DNA of 51,129 nt, taken from assembly GCA_017881465.1 (NCBI GenBank), contig JADGQV010000003.1, positions 1-51,129 on the forward strand. The letters run 5' to 3'. The notes under the pieces are model-generated. The model had not been told where the DNA came from. It worked only from the letters and a program-made list of their open reading frames with translations, and ran no database searches. Shown here piece after piece: positions 26,943 through 35,725 of the stretch. Positions within the stretch are counted from its first letter, which is position 1; each line of letters opens with the position of its first letter. The DNA is from Gemmatimonadaceae bacterium (GTDB taxonomy: Bacteria; Gemmatimonadota; Gemmatimonadetes; Gemmatimonadales; Gemmatimonadaceae). The translations under genes and the position numbers were made by a program.

Positions 26943-26999
26943 GAGACGGGATAGCCAGTTGGCAAAAAATACGGCCGTGAATGAGATTATCCCCGTCTC
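26943..26999. promoter_or_regulatory. Spaced inverted repeat in the PAP2/VPS10 divergent region
   Basis: GAGACGGG (26943-26950) and CCCGTCTC (26992-26999) are exact reverse complements, 41 bases apart. Adjacent ATA and TTAT bases extend the match with one unpaired G. The right arm ends 16 bases before the VPS10-type ATG. It could be a looped operator pair or an untranslated-leader hairpin. Confidence 0.4.
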
Positions 27000-27015
27000 T
27001 TCACTCCACTAAACG

Positions 27016-30000
27016 ATGCCGCACGCGCTCTCGCGCCCCGTTCTCGCGATCGCCCTCCTCGCGTCTCTTCCCGCGACTCTCCTCGCTCAGGCGACTTCGA
27101 CCGCCAAGACCACGCCCGTGGTATTCGATGCGGATTCGGCGCGTCTCGCGGAATTGCCCTGGCGCTCGATCGGTCCGGCTGTCACGAGCGGGCGCGTCGT
27201 CGCTTTCGCGGTTCCCGAGGGACCCAAATCGCAAATCGGTGAGCGGCTCGGCGAGCTGTTCTATGTCGCGTCGGCGTCCGGTGGCGTGTGGAAGACGGCC
27301 AACGGCGGCACCACCTGGGAACCCATCTTCGACAGCCAAGCCTCCGCATCGATCGGTGATATCGCGGTGGCGCCGAGCAATCCGAGCATCATATGGGTGG
27401 GCACTGGTGAGGCGAACAACCAGCGAAGCTCGTCGTGGGGCGATGGCGTCTACAAGTCGGAGAACGCCGGAAAGACATGGACGAATATGGGCCTCAGGAA
27501 ATCGGAGCACATCGGCCGCGTCATTGTCCATCCGACGAATCCGGAAATCGTATTCGTCGCAGCAGCGGGGCCGCTCTGGGGAGCGGGCGGCGATCGCGGA
27601 TTGTTCCGGACAACGGACGGCGGACGCACCTGGAAGAACGTCAAGAGCATTGACGCTCACACCGGATTCACCGACGTCATCTTCGATCCGACCAATCCCG
27701 ATGTGATCTATGCCGCGTCGTTCCAGCGCGAGCGGCGTCCATACACCTACGTCGGCGGCGGTCCCGGCAGCGGACTCTGGAAGAGCATCAATGGAGGCGA
27801 CACGTGGACGAGGCTCACCGAGGGCCTGCCAAAGGTAGATGTGGGAAGAATCGGCCTCGATGTGAGCAGGTCGAATCCGAACGTCGTTTACGCCACGATC
27901 GAGACGAAGGTGACGGGGAACGGCGCAACACAAGGCAACACCGAAGCGAGCGTCTATCGCTCGGACGATCGGGGCGCCAGCTGGCAGAAGATGGGGACCG
28001 GGTTTTCCTATCCATGGTACATGGGACAAATCCGAGTCGATCCAACGAATCCAGATCGTGTGTATTTCATGGGAGTGTCGCTTCAGGTCTCGACGGATGG
28101 TGGGCGAACTTTCCGCACCACAGCAAGCGGCGCGCACTCGGACCACCACGCGATGTGGATCGACCCAGCGGATCCCAACCATCTCATCATCGGATGCGAC
28201 GGCGGAGTCTACATCAGCCACGATCGCGGCCGCACCGTCGACTTCGTCCCGAATCTCCCGATCTCCCAGTACTACGCGATCGCAACCGACATGCGCCAGC
28301 CGTTCTACTACGTGTACGGCGGGTTGCAGGACAACAGCAGCTGGGGCGGACCGAGCCAGACGCGCAACCGCCAGGGAATCACCAACGCCGACTGGATCCG
28401 CACGACCGGAGGCGACGGCTTCTATGCGCAGATCGACCCCGTCGACCCGAACACGGTGTACGGAGAATCACAGGGTGGCGACATCGTCCGCTTCGATGTT
28501 CGCACCGGTGAGCAGAAAACGATCAAGCCACTGCCGGATTTCGGCGGCAAGCCGTATCGGTGGAACTGGAGCTCGCCGATGCTCATCTCGCCGTACGATC
28601 ACAACACGATCTACTTCGGCGCGAACTATCTCTTCAAGAGCACCAACCGCGGCGATGCATGGACGCGGCTCGGTCCCGATCTCACTCGGCAGCTCAATCG
28701 CGACAGCCTGCCGGTAATGGGAAAGATCTGGCCGCGCGATGCCATCGCCAGGCACCAGGGAACGGCGGACTACGGCAATATCAGCACGATCGACGAGTCT
28801 CCGCTGAAACAGGGATTGCTCTACATCGGAACCGACGACGGTGTGATCTCCGTTTCACGCGATGGCGGCGCGACGTGGAACAGGAACACGAAACTCCCCG
28901 GCGTTCCCGACCAGACGTACGTGAGCCGAGTGGTCGCTTCACGGTTCAATGAAGGAACGGTGTACGCCACGCTCGACAATCATCGCAACAATGATTTCAA
29001 ACCGTACGTGCTGAGGAGCACTGATTACGGCGCTCATTGGACATCGATCGCCGGCAATCTCCCCGCGAACGGCTCAGTGCAGGTCATTCGCGAAGATCTC
29101 GCCGAGCCGAACCTTCTCTTCGTCGGCACGGAGTTCGGGGTGTTCTACACGGCTTTGGGTGGCGGCTGGTGGACGCAGCTCAAATACAACATTCCAACCG
29201 TGGCCGTGCACGACATTGTGATCCACCCTCGCGAGCACGACCTCGTCATCGGCACGCACGGCCGCGGCATCTACATCATCGACGACATCACACCACTTGA
29301 AAAGCTCGGCGAGGCAAACCGGGTAGGCGCCTATCTCTTCCCGGTAAAATCCGCGACGGAGTACAACCCGAACGGCTCGGTCCCCGGAGGAATCCGCGGC
29401 GCCGGTGCTACCGGCGATCGCGAGTACTCGGCCCCGAACCCGGCGTTCGGCTCGATCATCACGTACTTCCTGCGCGATTCATTGGCGAAGGGTGGAGATG
29501 TCACGCTCGGCATCTACGACGCGACGGGAAAGCGAGTGCGCGAGCTGACCGCGAACAAGAAACGCGGAATGCATCGCGTGACATGGGACCTTCGCACGGC
29601 GCCGCCCTATACCGTGCGCCGTCCGCCCAATCAGACTGGAGAGTCTCAGTTCAGGCAGCGCGATCCGGCGGGACCGTTCGTCCTTCCGGGCCGATACACG
29701 GCGCGGCTGAGCGTGAAAGGAGGATCAGGGCCGCCGGCCGTGCAAGAAGTCCCGATCGATATCCGCTCCGATCCGCTCGTGCAGATGAATGATGCCGACT
29801 ACCGGATTCTCTACGACATGCGCGTGAGCACCAGTCGACTGCAGGCGACAGTCCAAGCCGCGGTTCGAACGACCGAACAACTGAAGGAACAGATCAGTGA
29901 TGTGAAGACCGCGCTCAAGAGCAACGCTGCTCCTGACAGCGTTTCGAAGCAGGCGGAAGCGGTCGACCATGAGATCTCCGACATTCTGAAGAAATTGCGC

Positions 30001-30276
30001 GGGGATCCCGAGGGTGAGCCCGTGAGCGACGATAAGAGAGTCGAGGATCCGTCGATTCAGGAGCGCGTGAATAACGTTGCCGAAGAGATCGGGAACGTCA
30101 GCTCGCAGCCTACCGAGCTTCAGCGCGCTACTCTGGTGCTGGCGTCGTCGGACCTGCAGCGCGAGGTCGGAAGAATCAACGCGCTGCTCGAGCGCCGCAT
30201 TCCCGCGCTCAATGCGGGTCTCGATGCGGCAAAAATCCCGTGGACGATCGGGCGCCCGATCGAGTTCATGAAATGA
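27016..30276 (+). CDS. Secreted sortilin/VPS10-type beta-propeller protein with BNR repeats
   Basis: 1086 aa with a signal peptide ending TLLAQ. Residues about 45-750 hold many Asp-box/BNR-like repeats (VWKTANGGTTWEP, LWKSINGGDTWTRL, VSRDGGATWNRN), forming one or two large propellers as in VPS10/sortilin and bacterial xyloglucanase-like proteins. A FlgD/Ig-like segment follows at about 825-880 (LGIYDATGKRVREL). The last 200 residues are mostly helical and charged. Proteins of this type are abundant in Gemmatimonadota, often annotated as glycosyl hydrolases without proven activity. The stop overlaps the ATG of a DinB-like fragment. Confidence 0.9.
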   Translation: MPHALSRPVLAIALLASLPATLLAQATSTAKTTPVVFDADSARLAELPWRSIGPAVTSGRVVAFAVPEGPKSQIGERLGELFYVASASGGVWKTANGGTTWEPIFDSQASASIGDIAVAPSNPSIIWVGTGEANNQRSSSWGDGVYKSENAGKTWTNMGLRKSEHIGRVIVHPTNPEIVFVAAAGPLWGAGGDRGLFRTTDGGRTWKNVKSIDAHTGFTDVIFDPTNPDVIYAASFQRERRPYTYVGGGPGSGLWKSINGGDTWTRLTEGLPKVDVGRIGLDVSRSNPNVVYATIETKVTGNGATQGNTEASVYRSDDRGASWQKMGTGFSYPWYMGQIRVDPTNPDRVYFMGVSLQVSTDGGRTFRTTASGAHSDHHAMWIDPADPNHLIIGCDGGVYISHDRGRTVDFVPNLPISQYYAIATDMRQPFYYVYGGLQDNSSWGGPSQTRNRQGITNADWIRTTGGDGFYAQIDPVDPNTVYGESQGGDIVRFDVRTGEQKTIKPLPDFGGKPYRWNWSSPMLISPYDHNTIYFGANYLFKSTNRGDAWTRLGPDLTRQLNRDSLPVMGKIWPRDAIARHQGTADYGNISTIDESPLKQGLLYIGTDDGVISVSRDGGATWNRNTKLPGVPDQTYVSRVVASRFNEGTVYATLDNHRNNDFKPYVLRSTDYGAHWTSIAGNLPANGSVQVIREDLAEPNLLFVGTEFGVFYTALGGGWWTQLKYNIPTVAVHDIVIHPREHDLVIGTHGRGIYIIDDITPLEKLGEANRVGAYLFPVKSATEYNPNGSVPGGIRGAGATGDREYSAPNPAFGSIITYFLRDSLAKGGDVTLGIYDATGKRVRELTANKKRGMHRVTWDLRTAPPYTVRRPPNQTGESQFRQRDPAGPFVLPGRYTARLSVKGGSGPPAVQEVPIDIRSDPLVQMNDADYRILYDMRVSTSRLQATVQAAVRTTEQLKEQISDVKTALKSNAAPDSVSKQAEAVDHEISDILKKLRGDPEGEPVSDDKRVEDPSIQERVNNVAEEIGNVSSQPTELQRATLVLASSDLQREVGRINALLERRIPALNAGLDAAKIPWTIGRPIEFMK

Positions 30277-30425
30277 GCTCTCCGACCTTCAAGATCGCCG
30301 CGATGCATGCGGGTTATCATCGTGGCCAGATTGCGGCATCGCTCCGGGCCGAGGGCGACACCCCCAGCCCGACCGACTACATCGCGTTCACGCGTGGCGC
30401 GCCCACAGCGACACGCTGGGGATAG
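30273..30425 (+). pseudogene. DinB-family C-terminal fragment
   Basis: 50 codons from ATG 30273, overlapping the VPS10 stop. The stretch HAGYHRGQIAASLRAEG followed by PSPTDYIAFTRGA matches the last helix and C-terminal tail of DinB/YfiT-type four-helix proteins, including a metal-ligand-type His in HRGQ. The first three helices are missing and the sequence upstream belongs to the intact VPS10-type gene. It is therefore most likely the remnant left after a deletion or fusion, though the overlapping start means a peptide could still be made. Confidence 0.6.
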
Positions 30426-30437
30426 GCGAGCTACGGC

Positions 30438-30680
30438 TCAGTCTACGTCGACTCCCGGCTCAATCTCCAATCCGCCGCTTCCCGCCGAACCGAACTTCGG
30501 AGCCGTAAAGAACTTCCCGGTGGTCGTGCGGGGCGGATTCGGCTCAGGGCGAGAGTCCGCGACTTCGTCGGACGGATCCTCTTTCTTGCTCTTTCCACCT
30601 TCGTTCACCGCGGCATCTGCCGCCAATTCGTCGCTGTCCGTGGGGATGTCACCCTTCTTGTCGCGATTGCGGTCGATCAT
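30438..30680 (-). CDS. Small charged hypothetical protein (80 aa)
   Basis: The peptide is acidic, Pro/Ser/Asp/Lys-rich and probably disordered. No domain or signal was recognised. Its ATG overlaps the stop of a possible 21-codon upstream ORF on the same strand (MAEGMAYAASYGITPTGETSR, ATGA overlap), which would suggest coupled translation. The ribosome site is weak. It could be a shadow, but composition is unlike the high-Arg translation typical of wrong frames here. Confidence 0.4.
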   Translation of the reverse strand: MIDRNRDKKGDIPTDSDELAADAAVNEGGKSKKEDPSDEVADSRPEPNPPRTTTGKFFTAPKFGSAGSGGLEIEPGVDVD

Positions 30681-30948
30681 CGGCTCGTCTCGCCCGTTGG
30701 AGTTATTCCATACGAGGCAGCATAGGCCATGCCCTCTGCCATGAAGAACGGGCGCGACAGCAAGCTCAACGGGGTGCGGAATCAGGCGATCTTCGGCACT
30801 TCGGAATGCGGCGTCTCGCGAGCCACGGTCGGAACTGTGCCCGCGGGATGCGACACCGCCGGCAATGCCAGATACTAGCGCGCGCGGTCGAGAGCGTTGT
30901 CGAGACTGCTGAATTGCGGGCTTGGCCGCACCCCAATAGTATCCGGGG

Positions 30949-32739
30949 GTGGATCTCCTCCTTTCCTACCTGCGCAAATACCGCGGGCTGATTCTTCTCG
31001 CGCTCGTGCTGGCGGCAACCAACCAGGTGTTCTCGCTCCTGGACCCGCTCATTTTCCGGCACGTCATCGACGATTACGCGACGCGCTTCCGGGAATACCA
31101 GACGACGACGTTCATCAAGGGCGCGGGAACGCTGCTCCTCATGGCGATGGGCGTCGCATTCGTGTCGCGCGTCGCCAAGAACTTCCAGGACTATTACGTC
31201 AACGTCATCGTCCAGCGGGTGGGCGCCGAGATGTACTCGGATGGCATCAGGCACTCGCTGGAGCTGCCATACTCTGTCTTCGAGGACCAGCGCAGCGGCG
31301 AGACGCTCGGCAAGCTCCAGAAGGTTCGGTCCGACGTCGAGAAATTCATCTCGCTCTCGATCAATCTCATCTTCACGACGCTGGTCGGCGTCATCTTCGT
31401 CATCATTTACGCCTTTTCGGTGCACTGGATCATCGTGCCGGCCTTTCTGGCGACGGTCCCGTTGCTCGGCACGCTGAGCTGGATGCTGAGCGGACGCGTG
31501 AAGACCATTCAGAAAGTGATCGTCGCTGAGACGACGGCTTTGGCGGGGTCCACCACCGAGTCGCTTCGCAACATCGAGCTCGTGAAGAGCCTCGGCCTCG
31601 CCGATCAGGAAGTCGTGCGGCTCAACGCGACGACGGAGAAGATCCTCAAGCTCGAGCTGAAGAAGGTGAAGTACATCCGGAGCCTGAGCTTCATTCAGGG
31701 CACAACGGTAAACCTTCTGCGCACCTGCATCCTGTTCATGATGCTCTACCTGATCTTCACCCAGAAGATCACGGTCGGCCAGTTCTTCTCACTCCTGTTC
31801 TATTCGTTCTTCATCTTCGGCCCGATGCAGGAGCTGGGCAACATCATCAACGTCTACCGCGAGACCGAGGTATCACTCGGCAACTTCAGACAAATTCTGG
31901 AGACGCCCAAGGATCCAAAGCCGCTGGCTCCGGTTCCAGTGACGGAGATCCGTAAACTGGAATTCGAGAACGTCGGATTCATGCACCAGAGCGCCAGCAC
32001 CCCCGCTCTCACCGACATTTCGTTCGAGGTGAACCGCGGCGAGACGATCGCGTTCGTGGGACCGTCCGGCGCGGGGAAGACGACGCTCGTGAAGCTGCTG
32101 GTTGGTCTCTATCAGCCCAAGCAGGGACAGATTCTCTATAACGGAGTAGGGAGCACCGACGTCGATCTCGACCGGCTGCGCGAGCGGATCGGTCTCGTCA
32201 CCCAGGACGCGCAGCTTTTCTCGGGAACGATCCGTGAAAATCTCAAATTCGTGAATCCACACGCGACCGACGAACAGTGCCTCGACGTGCTGCACAAGGC
32301 GGCGGCGAACGCTCTGCTGGCGCGAGCTGACAAGGGCCTCGATACGCTGATCGGCGAAGGCGGCGTCAAGGTCTCGGGCGGAGAGAAGCAGCGCCTCTCA
32401 ATCGCGCGCGCATTGCTCCGCAACCCGCATCTGCTGGTGTTCGACGAAGCGACGTCGTCGCTGGATTCCCTCACCGAGGAGGAGATCAGTCGCACGATGC
32501 GGGAAGTTGCCAGCTCGCGCGAAGTGATCACGATTCTCATCGCGCACCGGCTGTCGACGGTGATGCACGCTGACCGGATCTACGTCCTCGAGCGGGGCAA
32601 GATCGTCGAAGTTGGCCAGCACGAGGATCTGGTGCAACAAACCGGACTCTACTACGCAATGTGGCGACAGCAGGTCGGCGAGCGGCGCGCGACACCGCAG
32701 CTACCCTCGGCCCGACCCGCTCAGCTCGTGTCGGCCTGA
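30949..32739 (+). CDS. ABC exporter, fused membrane and ATPase domains (type IV half-transporter)
   Basis: 596 aa from GTG 30949. Residues 1-310 form the six-helix exporter domain (YRGLILLALVLAATNQVFSLLDPLIF and following). The ATPase domain has Walker A GPSGAGKTT near residue 370, the signature VSGGEKQRLSIARALL and Walker B LLVFDEATSSLDS, then H-loop IAHRLSTV. It is an MsbA/multidrug-type half-transporter expected to act as a homodimer; the substrate (lipid, peptide or drug) is unknown. The region before it (30681-30948) has no convincing gene. A 59-aa protein follows after 30 bases. Confidence 0.92.
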   Translation: MDLLLSYLRKYRGLILLALVLAATNQVFSLLDPLIFRHVIDDYATRFREYQTTTFIKGAGTLLLMAMGVAFVSRVAKNFQDYYVNVIVQRVGAEMYSDGIRHSLELPYSVFEDQRSGETLGKLQKVRSDVEKFISLSINLIFTTLVGVIFVIIYAFSVHWIIVPAFLATVPLLGTLSWMLSGRVKTIQKVIVAETTALAGSTTESLRNIELVKSLGLADQEVVRLNATTEKILKLELKKVKYIRSLSFIQGTTVNLLRTCILFMMLYLIFTQKITVGQFFSLLFYSFFIFGPMQELGNIINVYRETEVSLGNFRQILETPKDPKPLAPVPVTEIRKLEFENVGFMHQSASTPALTDISFEVNRGETIAFVGPSGAGKTTLVKLLVGLYQPKQGQILYNGVGSTDVDLDRLRERIGLVTQDAQLFSGTIRENLKFVNPHATDEQCLDVLHKAAANALLARADKGLDTLIGEGGVKVSGGEKQRLSIARALLRNPHLLVFDEATSSLDSLTEEEISRTMREVASSREVITILIAHRLSTVMHADRIYVLERGKIVEVGQHEDLVQQTGLYYAMWRQQVGERRATPQLPSARPAQLVSA

Positions 32740-32769
32740 CGCGACATACACCCCTGACCCATCCATTCC

Positions 32770-32949
32770 ATGGCAGACGACACCGGCAAACTGAAAAAGG
32801 GAAACTTCATGCAGGCGCTGGATTCGATTCGCCAGGAGGCGGAGCGCCTGATGGCGCGACGCGATCTGCCGCCGGAAGTGAAGGCAGGTCTCGACCGCAT
32901 CATTGGTCTCACCCGCTCCAAGTTCGACCTGGGCGGCGACATCGAGTAA
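32770..32949 (+). CDS. Small helical protein (59 aa) downstream of ABC exporter
   Basis: ATG 32770 to TAA 32947-32949. The peptide opens MADDTGKLKKGNFMQALDSI and continues as a charged amphipathic helical sequence ending FDLGGDIE. There is no signal or membrane segment. It follows the ABC exporter by 30 bases on the same strand, and the balanced amino-acid composition supports a real gene. No known family was recognised; a helical partner protein is a guess. Confidence 0.6.
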   Translation: MADDTGKLKKGNFMQALDSIRQEAERLMARRDLPPEVKAGLDRIIGLTRSKFDLGGDIE

Positions 32950-32955
32950 GCGCAC

Positions 32956-32975
32956 CCCTCGAATCCTATCGAGGG
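32956..32975 (+). terminator. Hairpin after the 59-aa gene
   Basis: CCCTCGA-ATCCTA-TCGAGGG is a perfect 7-bp stem with a 6-base loop, starting 7 bases after the stop. It is followed by CTGTTAGG rather than a T-run. Position favours an end signal for the exporter operon. Confidence 0.45.
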
Positions 32976-33007
32976 CTGTTAGGACCGCGTTAAGTAGGTC
33001 TAAGTCG

Positions 33008-33106
33008 TAAGATGCGTGGAGACGGAGCTTTCACCGTCTATATCGATGGGCCTAGGAAACTCGCCCGGCTTCCGATTCCAACTCAGAAGCCCTCAGGAGC
33101 ATCTTA
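33008..33106 (+). ncRNA. Candidate structured RNA with closing stem and three inner hairpins
   Basis: TAAGATGC (33008-33015) pairs perfectly with GCATCTTA (33099-33106). Inside lie AGACGG/CCGTCT (33020-33039, loop 8), GGGC/GCCC (33048-33066, loop 11) and GGCTTC/GAAGCC (33067-33091, loop 13). Together they form a four-way-junction layout of 99 bases. It is not a tRNA: there is no GTTC-type T loop and no CCA end. No known riboswitch class was recognised. The strand is uncertain because all stems are perfect on both. Expression and conservation are unknown. Confidence 0.3.
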
Positions 33107-33175
33107 TTTCCGCCTGAGATGAAGACGAGCGCGGTGGTATCGGACACGATCGAACCGCCGAGTGGTCAAGGAGTG

Positions 33176-33205
33176 GGAAGGCCTGACGTTGGCGTCAGGT
33201 CTTCC
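33176..33205 (-). terminator. Strong terminator-like hairpin after LprI-like gene
   Basis: Two arms of 12 pairs with one mismatch: GGAAG, one base, CCTGACG, loop TTGG, CGTCAGG, one base, CTTCC. It lies immediately downstream of the LprI-like stop (33207-33209) on the minus strand. It may serve both strands. Confidence 0.6.
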
Positions 33206-33206
33206 G

Positions 33207-33932
33207 CTACTGCCCTCTCAGGTTGTTGAGATTCCGTTGAAGCTCCGTGGTTCGCTTCGTGGAATAGTCGGCCAGACAGCGAGCGCGTGCTCTTGCCCAC
33301 AGTTTGCCATTCTGGCTCTGCGTTTGCGCGGTACAATCAGTGTCGCGCTGGTTGATCCACTCCCGCTGCGACTGCTGAAACCTGTCCTCTAGTTCTGACC
33401 CACCCGATTTCCGGGCCTGGGCTTGCAGTTCCTGGTAGGTCCCATTGAGATCGGCGTCATTCGCAGCTATCGAGCGATTCAGGCAGGAACGCTGATCAAC
33501 CGGCGCGGGAGAGTTGCACGGATCGCGAGAGGATCTCTGCAAACCGGACGCGGGCGACCGATCGATTGGAACCGTAGTCGGCGCCGGCGCGTCGTTGGCC
33601 TTTGTCGGAACCGTCAGCCTCGGCCCTGACGTCAGGACCTCACTTCCGGTGGGCGATGGTCGTGGGACGACCTTGGTATCCGACGGCCGATTCTGAGTTG
33701 CCTCCCCCGTAGCGGGAACGGTTCCACCGCCGCTCGTTCTCACAGTGTTGAGACTATTATCCAGGGCCGCGGCCGCAGCCGTGTTCCTGTTCGCCTCGGC
33801 GAGATCGTGCAACAGCATCGTGTCCTGCCCGGCGTTGGCGACCTCCTTGGCGTTGGTATCCTTGCGGCAGGCGACGCTGGTCGCAAGGAAGACGAAGCAG
33901 AACGCCACTGATAGTCGGGAAAGCGCTTTCAT
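33207..33932 (-). CDS. Lipoprotein with C-terminal LprI/DUF1311 domain
   Basis: 241 aa from ATG 33930-33932; in-frame upstream ATGs would bury the signal peptide. The signal ends in a lipobox (TSVAC). Residues about 30-150 are a Thr/Pro/Ser/Ala-rich, probably disordered linker. The C-terminal 90 residues fit the LprI-like/DUF1311 family: DQRSCLNRSIAANDADLNGTY, then QQSQREWINQRDTDC with paired cysteines. The founding LprI is a lysozyme inhibitor; many homologues are uncharacterised. It is divergent from the DUF2007 gene. Confidence 0.82.
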   Translation of the reverse strand: MKALSRLSVAFCFVFLATSVACRKDTNAKEVANAGQDTMLLHDLAEANRNTAAAAALDNSLNTVRTSGGGTVPATGEATQNRPSDTKVVPRPSPTGSEVLTSGPRLTVPTKANDAPAPTTVPIDRSPASGLQRSSRDPCNSPAPVDQRSCLNRSIAANDADLNGTYQELQAQARKSGGSELEDRFQQSQREWINQRDTDCTAQTQSQNGKLWARARARCLADYSTKRTTELQRNLNNLRGQ

Positions 33933-34075
33933 ATTTTCGCCCACGGGGAGAATCATCATCATCTGTTCGGGGCAGACAGCATGCCATCCGCGAAGCAGAT
34001 TTGCAGGATGCGATGCAGTTGACGCGTCACTGATACACATTTCCAGGCAGCCACGCGCAATGCCGAGGATGGAAG

Positions 34076-34321
34076 ATGGAGAAAGAACTGCCGGAGCTCA
34101 ACACTGTGATCAGAACGTTCGCCAACGAGGCTGAGGCGCACATAGCGCAGGCAGTGCTCGACGCAAGCGGGATCGACTCCAATCTCATTCGCGACGACGC
34201 CAGCGGGATGATGCCTTGGCTCCAATGGCTTCATCCGATTCGGCTGGTAGTATGCGAAGGGGACAGCACCGAGGCGGTGGAGCTCCTGGATACGCCCCCG
34301 GGGCCCACACTCACTCCGTAA
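34076..34321 (+). CDS. DUF2007 domain protein
   Basis: 81 aa covering a single DUF2007 (putative signal-transducing) domain: VIRTFANEAEAHIAQAVLDASGIDSNLIRDDASG followed by the hydrophobic IRLVVCEGDSTEAVELL. The fold resembles PII-like alpha/beta proteins. Function is unknown. It ends 45 bases before the dipeptidase on the same strand. Confidence 0.82.
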   Translation: MEKELPELNTVIRTFANEAEAHIAQAVLDASGIDSNLIRDDASGMMPWLQWLHPIRLVVCEGDSTEAVELLDTPPGPTLTP

Positions 34322-34366
34322 GTCGAGCCTCTGCGGTCATGAGGCACGACCGTTAGTTTACGTGCC

Positions 34367-35701
34367 ATGCTCTCACACTTTCTCGCCCGAAACAAACAGC
34401 GCGCGGCAAACACAAAGTGGCCGCTCAACAAACAGCGCCAGCTCGTGATCCTCAGCAGCGCCCTCAGCTTTCTGCTGATCATCGGCGCCGTGCGTCCGCT
34501 CGACGCCCAAACGGGCTCACCAGCGACCGACGACACGTATCTGGCGCGAGCAAAGCGGATTCTCAAACAGACTCCGCTCATCGATGGGCACAACGATCTG
34601 CCCTGGCGAATCCGGGAAGATTCAGTCGCGCGCGGGAACGTCGATGCCTACGATCTCCGCCGGCGTACACCGGGCCACACCGATCTTGATCGCCTGAAGA
34701 AGGGCATGATCGGCGCACAGTTCTGGTCTGTTTACACGCCCGGCGAGTATCGCGACTCCGGTTACGCGAGAGTACAGCTGGAGCAGATCGACATCGCGCG
34801 CAGATTCATAGCGAAATATCCCGACCGGCTCGCGCTCGCCCTCAGCACGGACGACATCCGGCGCGACTTCAGGCAGGGTAGGATCGGCTCCCTCCTCGGA
34901 CTCGAGGGCGGTCACGGCATCGAGAACTCGCTAGGCGCGCTACGCGCGTATTACGACCTGGGCGTTCGCTACATGACGCTTACCCACAACGTCACGCTCG
35001 ACTGGGCCGACGCGGCCCTCGATTCCGCGAAGCACAAGGGGCTCACTCCATTCGGCGACAGCGTCGTGCGCGAGATGAACAGACTCGGCATGCTCGTGGA
35101 TCTTTCGCACGTCTCGCCGGCGACGATGAGCGCGGCGCTGAACGTGAGCCAGGCACCAGTGATATTCTCGCATTCCGGAGCACGGGCGCTCGTCGATGTT
35201 CCGCGCAACGTGCCAGACTCGATCCTCCGGCGGGTGACGACGAACGGCGGAATCGTGATGGTGCCGTTCGTCACCGGCTTCGTGTCACCGGCTGTCTTCC
35301 TGTACGACCAATCAACCCGTCCGGTGATGAAGGATCTGCAGGCAAAGTATGGCAACGACACCGCGGCGATCACGCGAGAGGTGAAGCAGTGGCGGGCGGC
35401 GCATCCCGAGCCGCGTGCTACTCTTTCCCAGGTCGCCGACCAGATTGAGTACGTCCGCAAGGTCGCCGGCGTCGATCACGTTGGCATTGGCGGCGACTTC
35501 GACGGGATTACCGAAGTGGTGCAGGGGCTCGAGGATGTCTCGACCTATCCCGCGTTGTTCGCGGAGCTGGCGAAGCGCGGCTGGTCGGACAACGATTTGC
35601 GGAAGCTGGCTGGAGAAAACCTACTGAGGGTGTTCACGCAGGCCGAAGCCGTGGCGAAGCGTTTACAGAACGGGAGTCGTGGAGCCGCGTCCCGTCGCTG
35701 A
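34367..35701 (+). CDS. Membrane dipeptidase (M19, renal dipeptidase family)
   Basis: 444 aa with an N-terminal hydrophobic segment (residues about 28-46) after a basic stretch, so it is secreted or anchored. The M19 zinc-site motifs are DGHNDLPW, the glutamate in GLEGGHGIE, His in VDLSHVS, SHSGAR and the aspartate in HVGIGGDFDG. The enzyme hydrolyses dipeptides, including D-residue and dehydro dipeptides, in the periplasm. It complements the S9 peptidases of this window in peptide use. It converges on the DMT transporter. Confidence 0.93.
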   Translation: MLSHFLARNKQRAANTKWPLNKQRQLVILSSALSFLLIIGAVRPLDAQTGSPATDDTYLARAKRILKQTPLIDGHNDLPWRIREDSVARGNVDAYDLRRRTPGHTDLDRLKKGMIGAQFWSVYTPGEYRDSGYARVQLEQIDIARRFIAKYPDRLALALSTDDIRRDFRQGRIGSLLGLEGGHGIENSLGALRAYYDLGVRYMTLTHNVTLDWADAALDSAKHKGLTPFGDSVVREMNRLGMLVDLSHVSPATMSAALNVSQAPVIFSHSGARALVDVPRNVPDSILRRVTTNGGIVMVPFVTGFVSPAVFLYDQSTRPVMKDLQAKYGNDTAAITREVKQWRAAHPEPRATLSQVADQIEYVRKVAGVDHVGIGGDFDGITEVVQGLEDVSTYPALFAELAKRGWSDNDLRKLAGENLLRVFTQAEAVAKRLQNGSRGAASRR

Positions 35702-35725
35702 GGGCAACACGCCGATGACTCGCGA

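Larger units (their letters stand above)
32950..33206. other. 257-bp intergenic region rich in inverted repeats
   Basis: It contains no gene. It holds a hairpin at 32956-32975, a nested set of stems at 33008-33106, a further CTCAGG/CCTGAG pair (33092-33118, alternative to part of that set) and the terminator-like hairpin at 33176-33205. The concentration of complementary arms is well above that in other gaps of this window. Confidence 0.6.

Noticed and set aside
27001-28221. Minus-strand frame opposite the VPS10-type gene
   Set aside because: Its sequence is the shadow of BNR repeats; no start signal or domain.
30729-30878. 49-codon plus-strand ORF in the gap before the ABC exporter
   Set aside because: No ribosome site and no recognisable composition or family; may be random.
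33008-33106. tRNA or tRNA-like gene
   Set aside because: The cloverleaf-like pairing lacks a T-loop GTTC element, a plausible anticodon arm and a CCA end.
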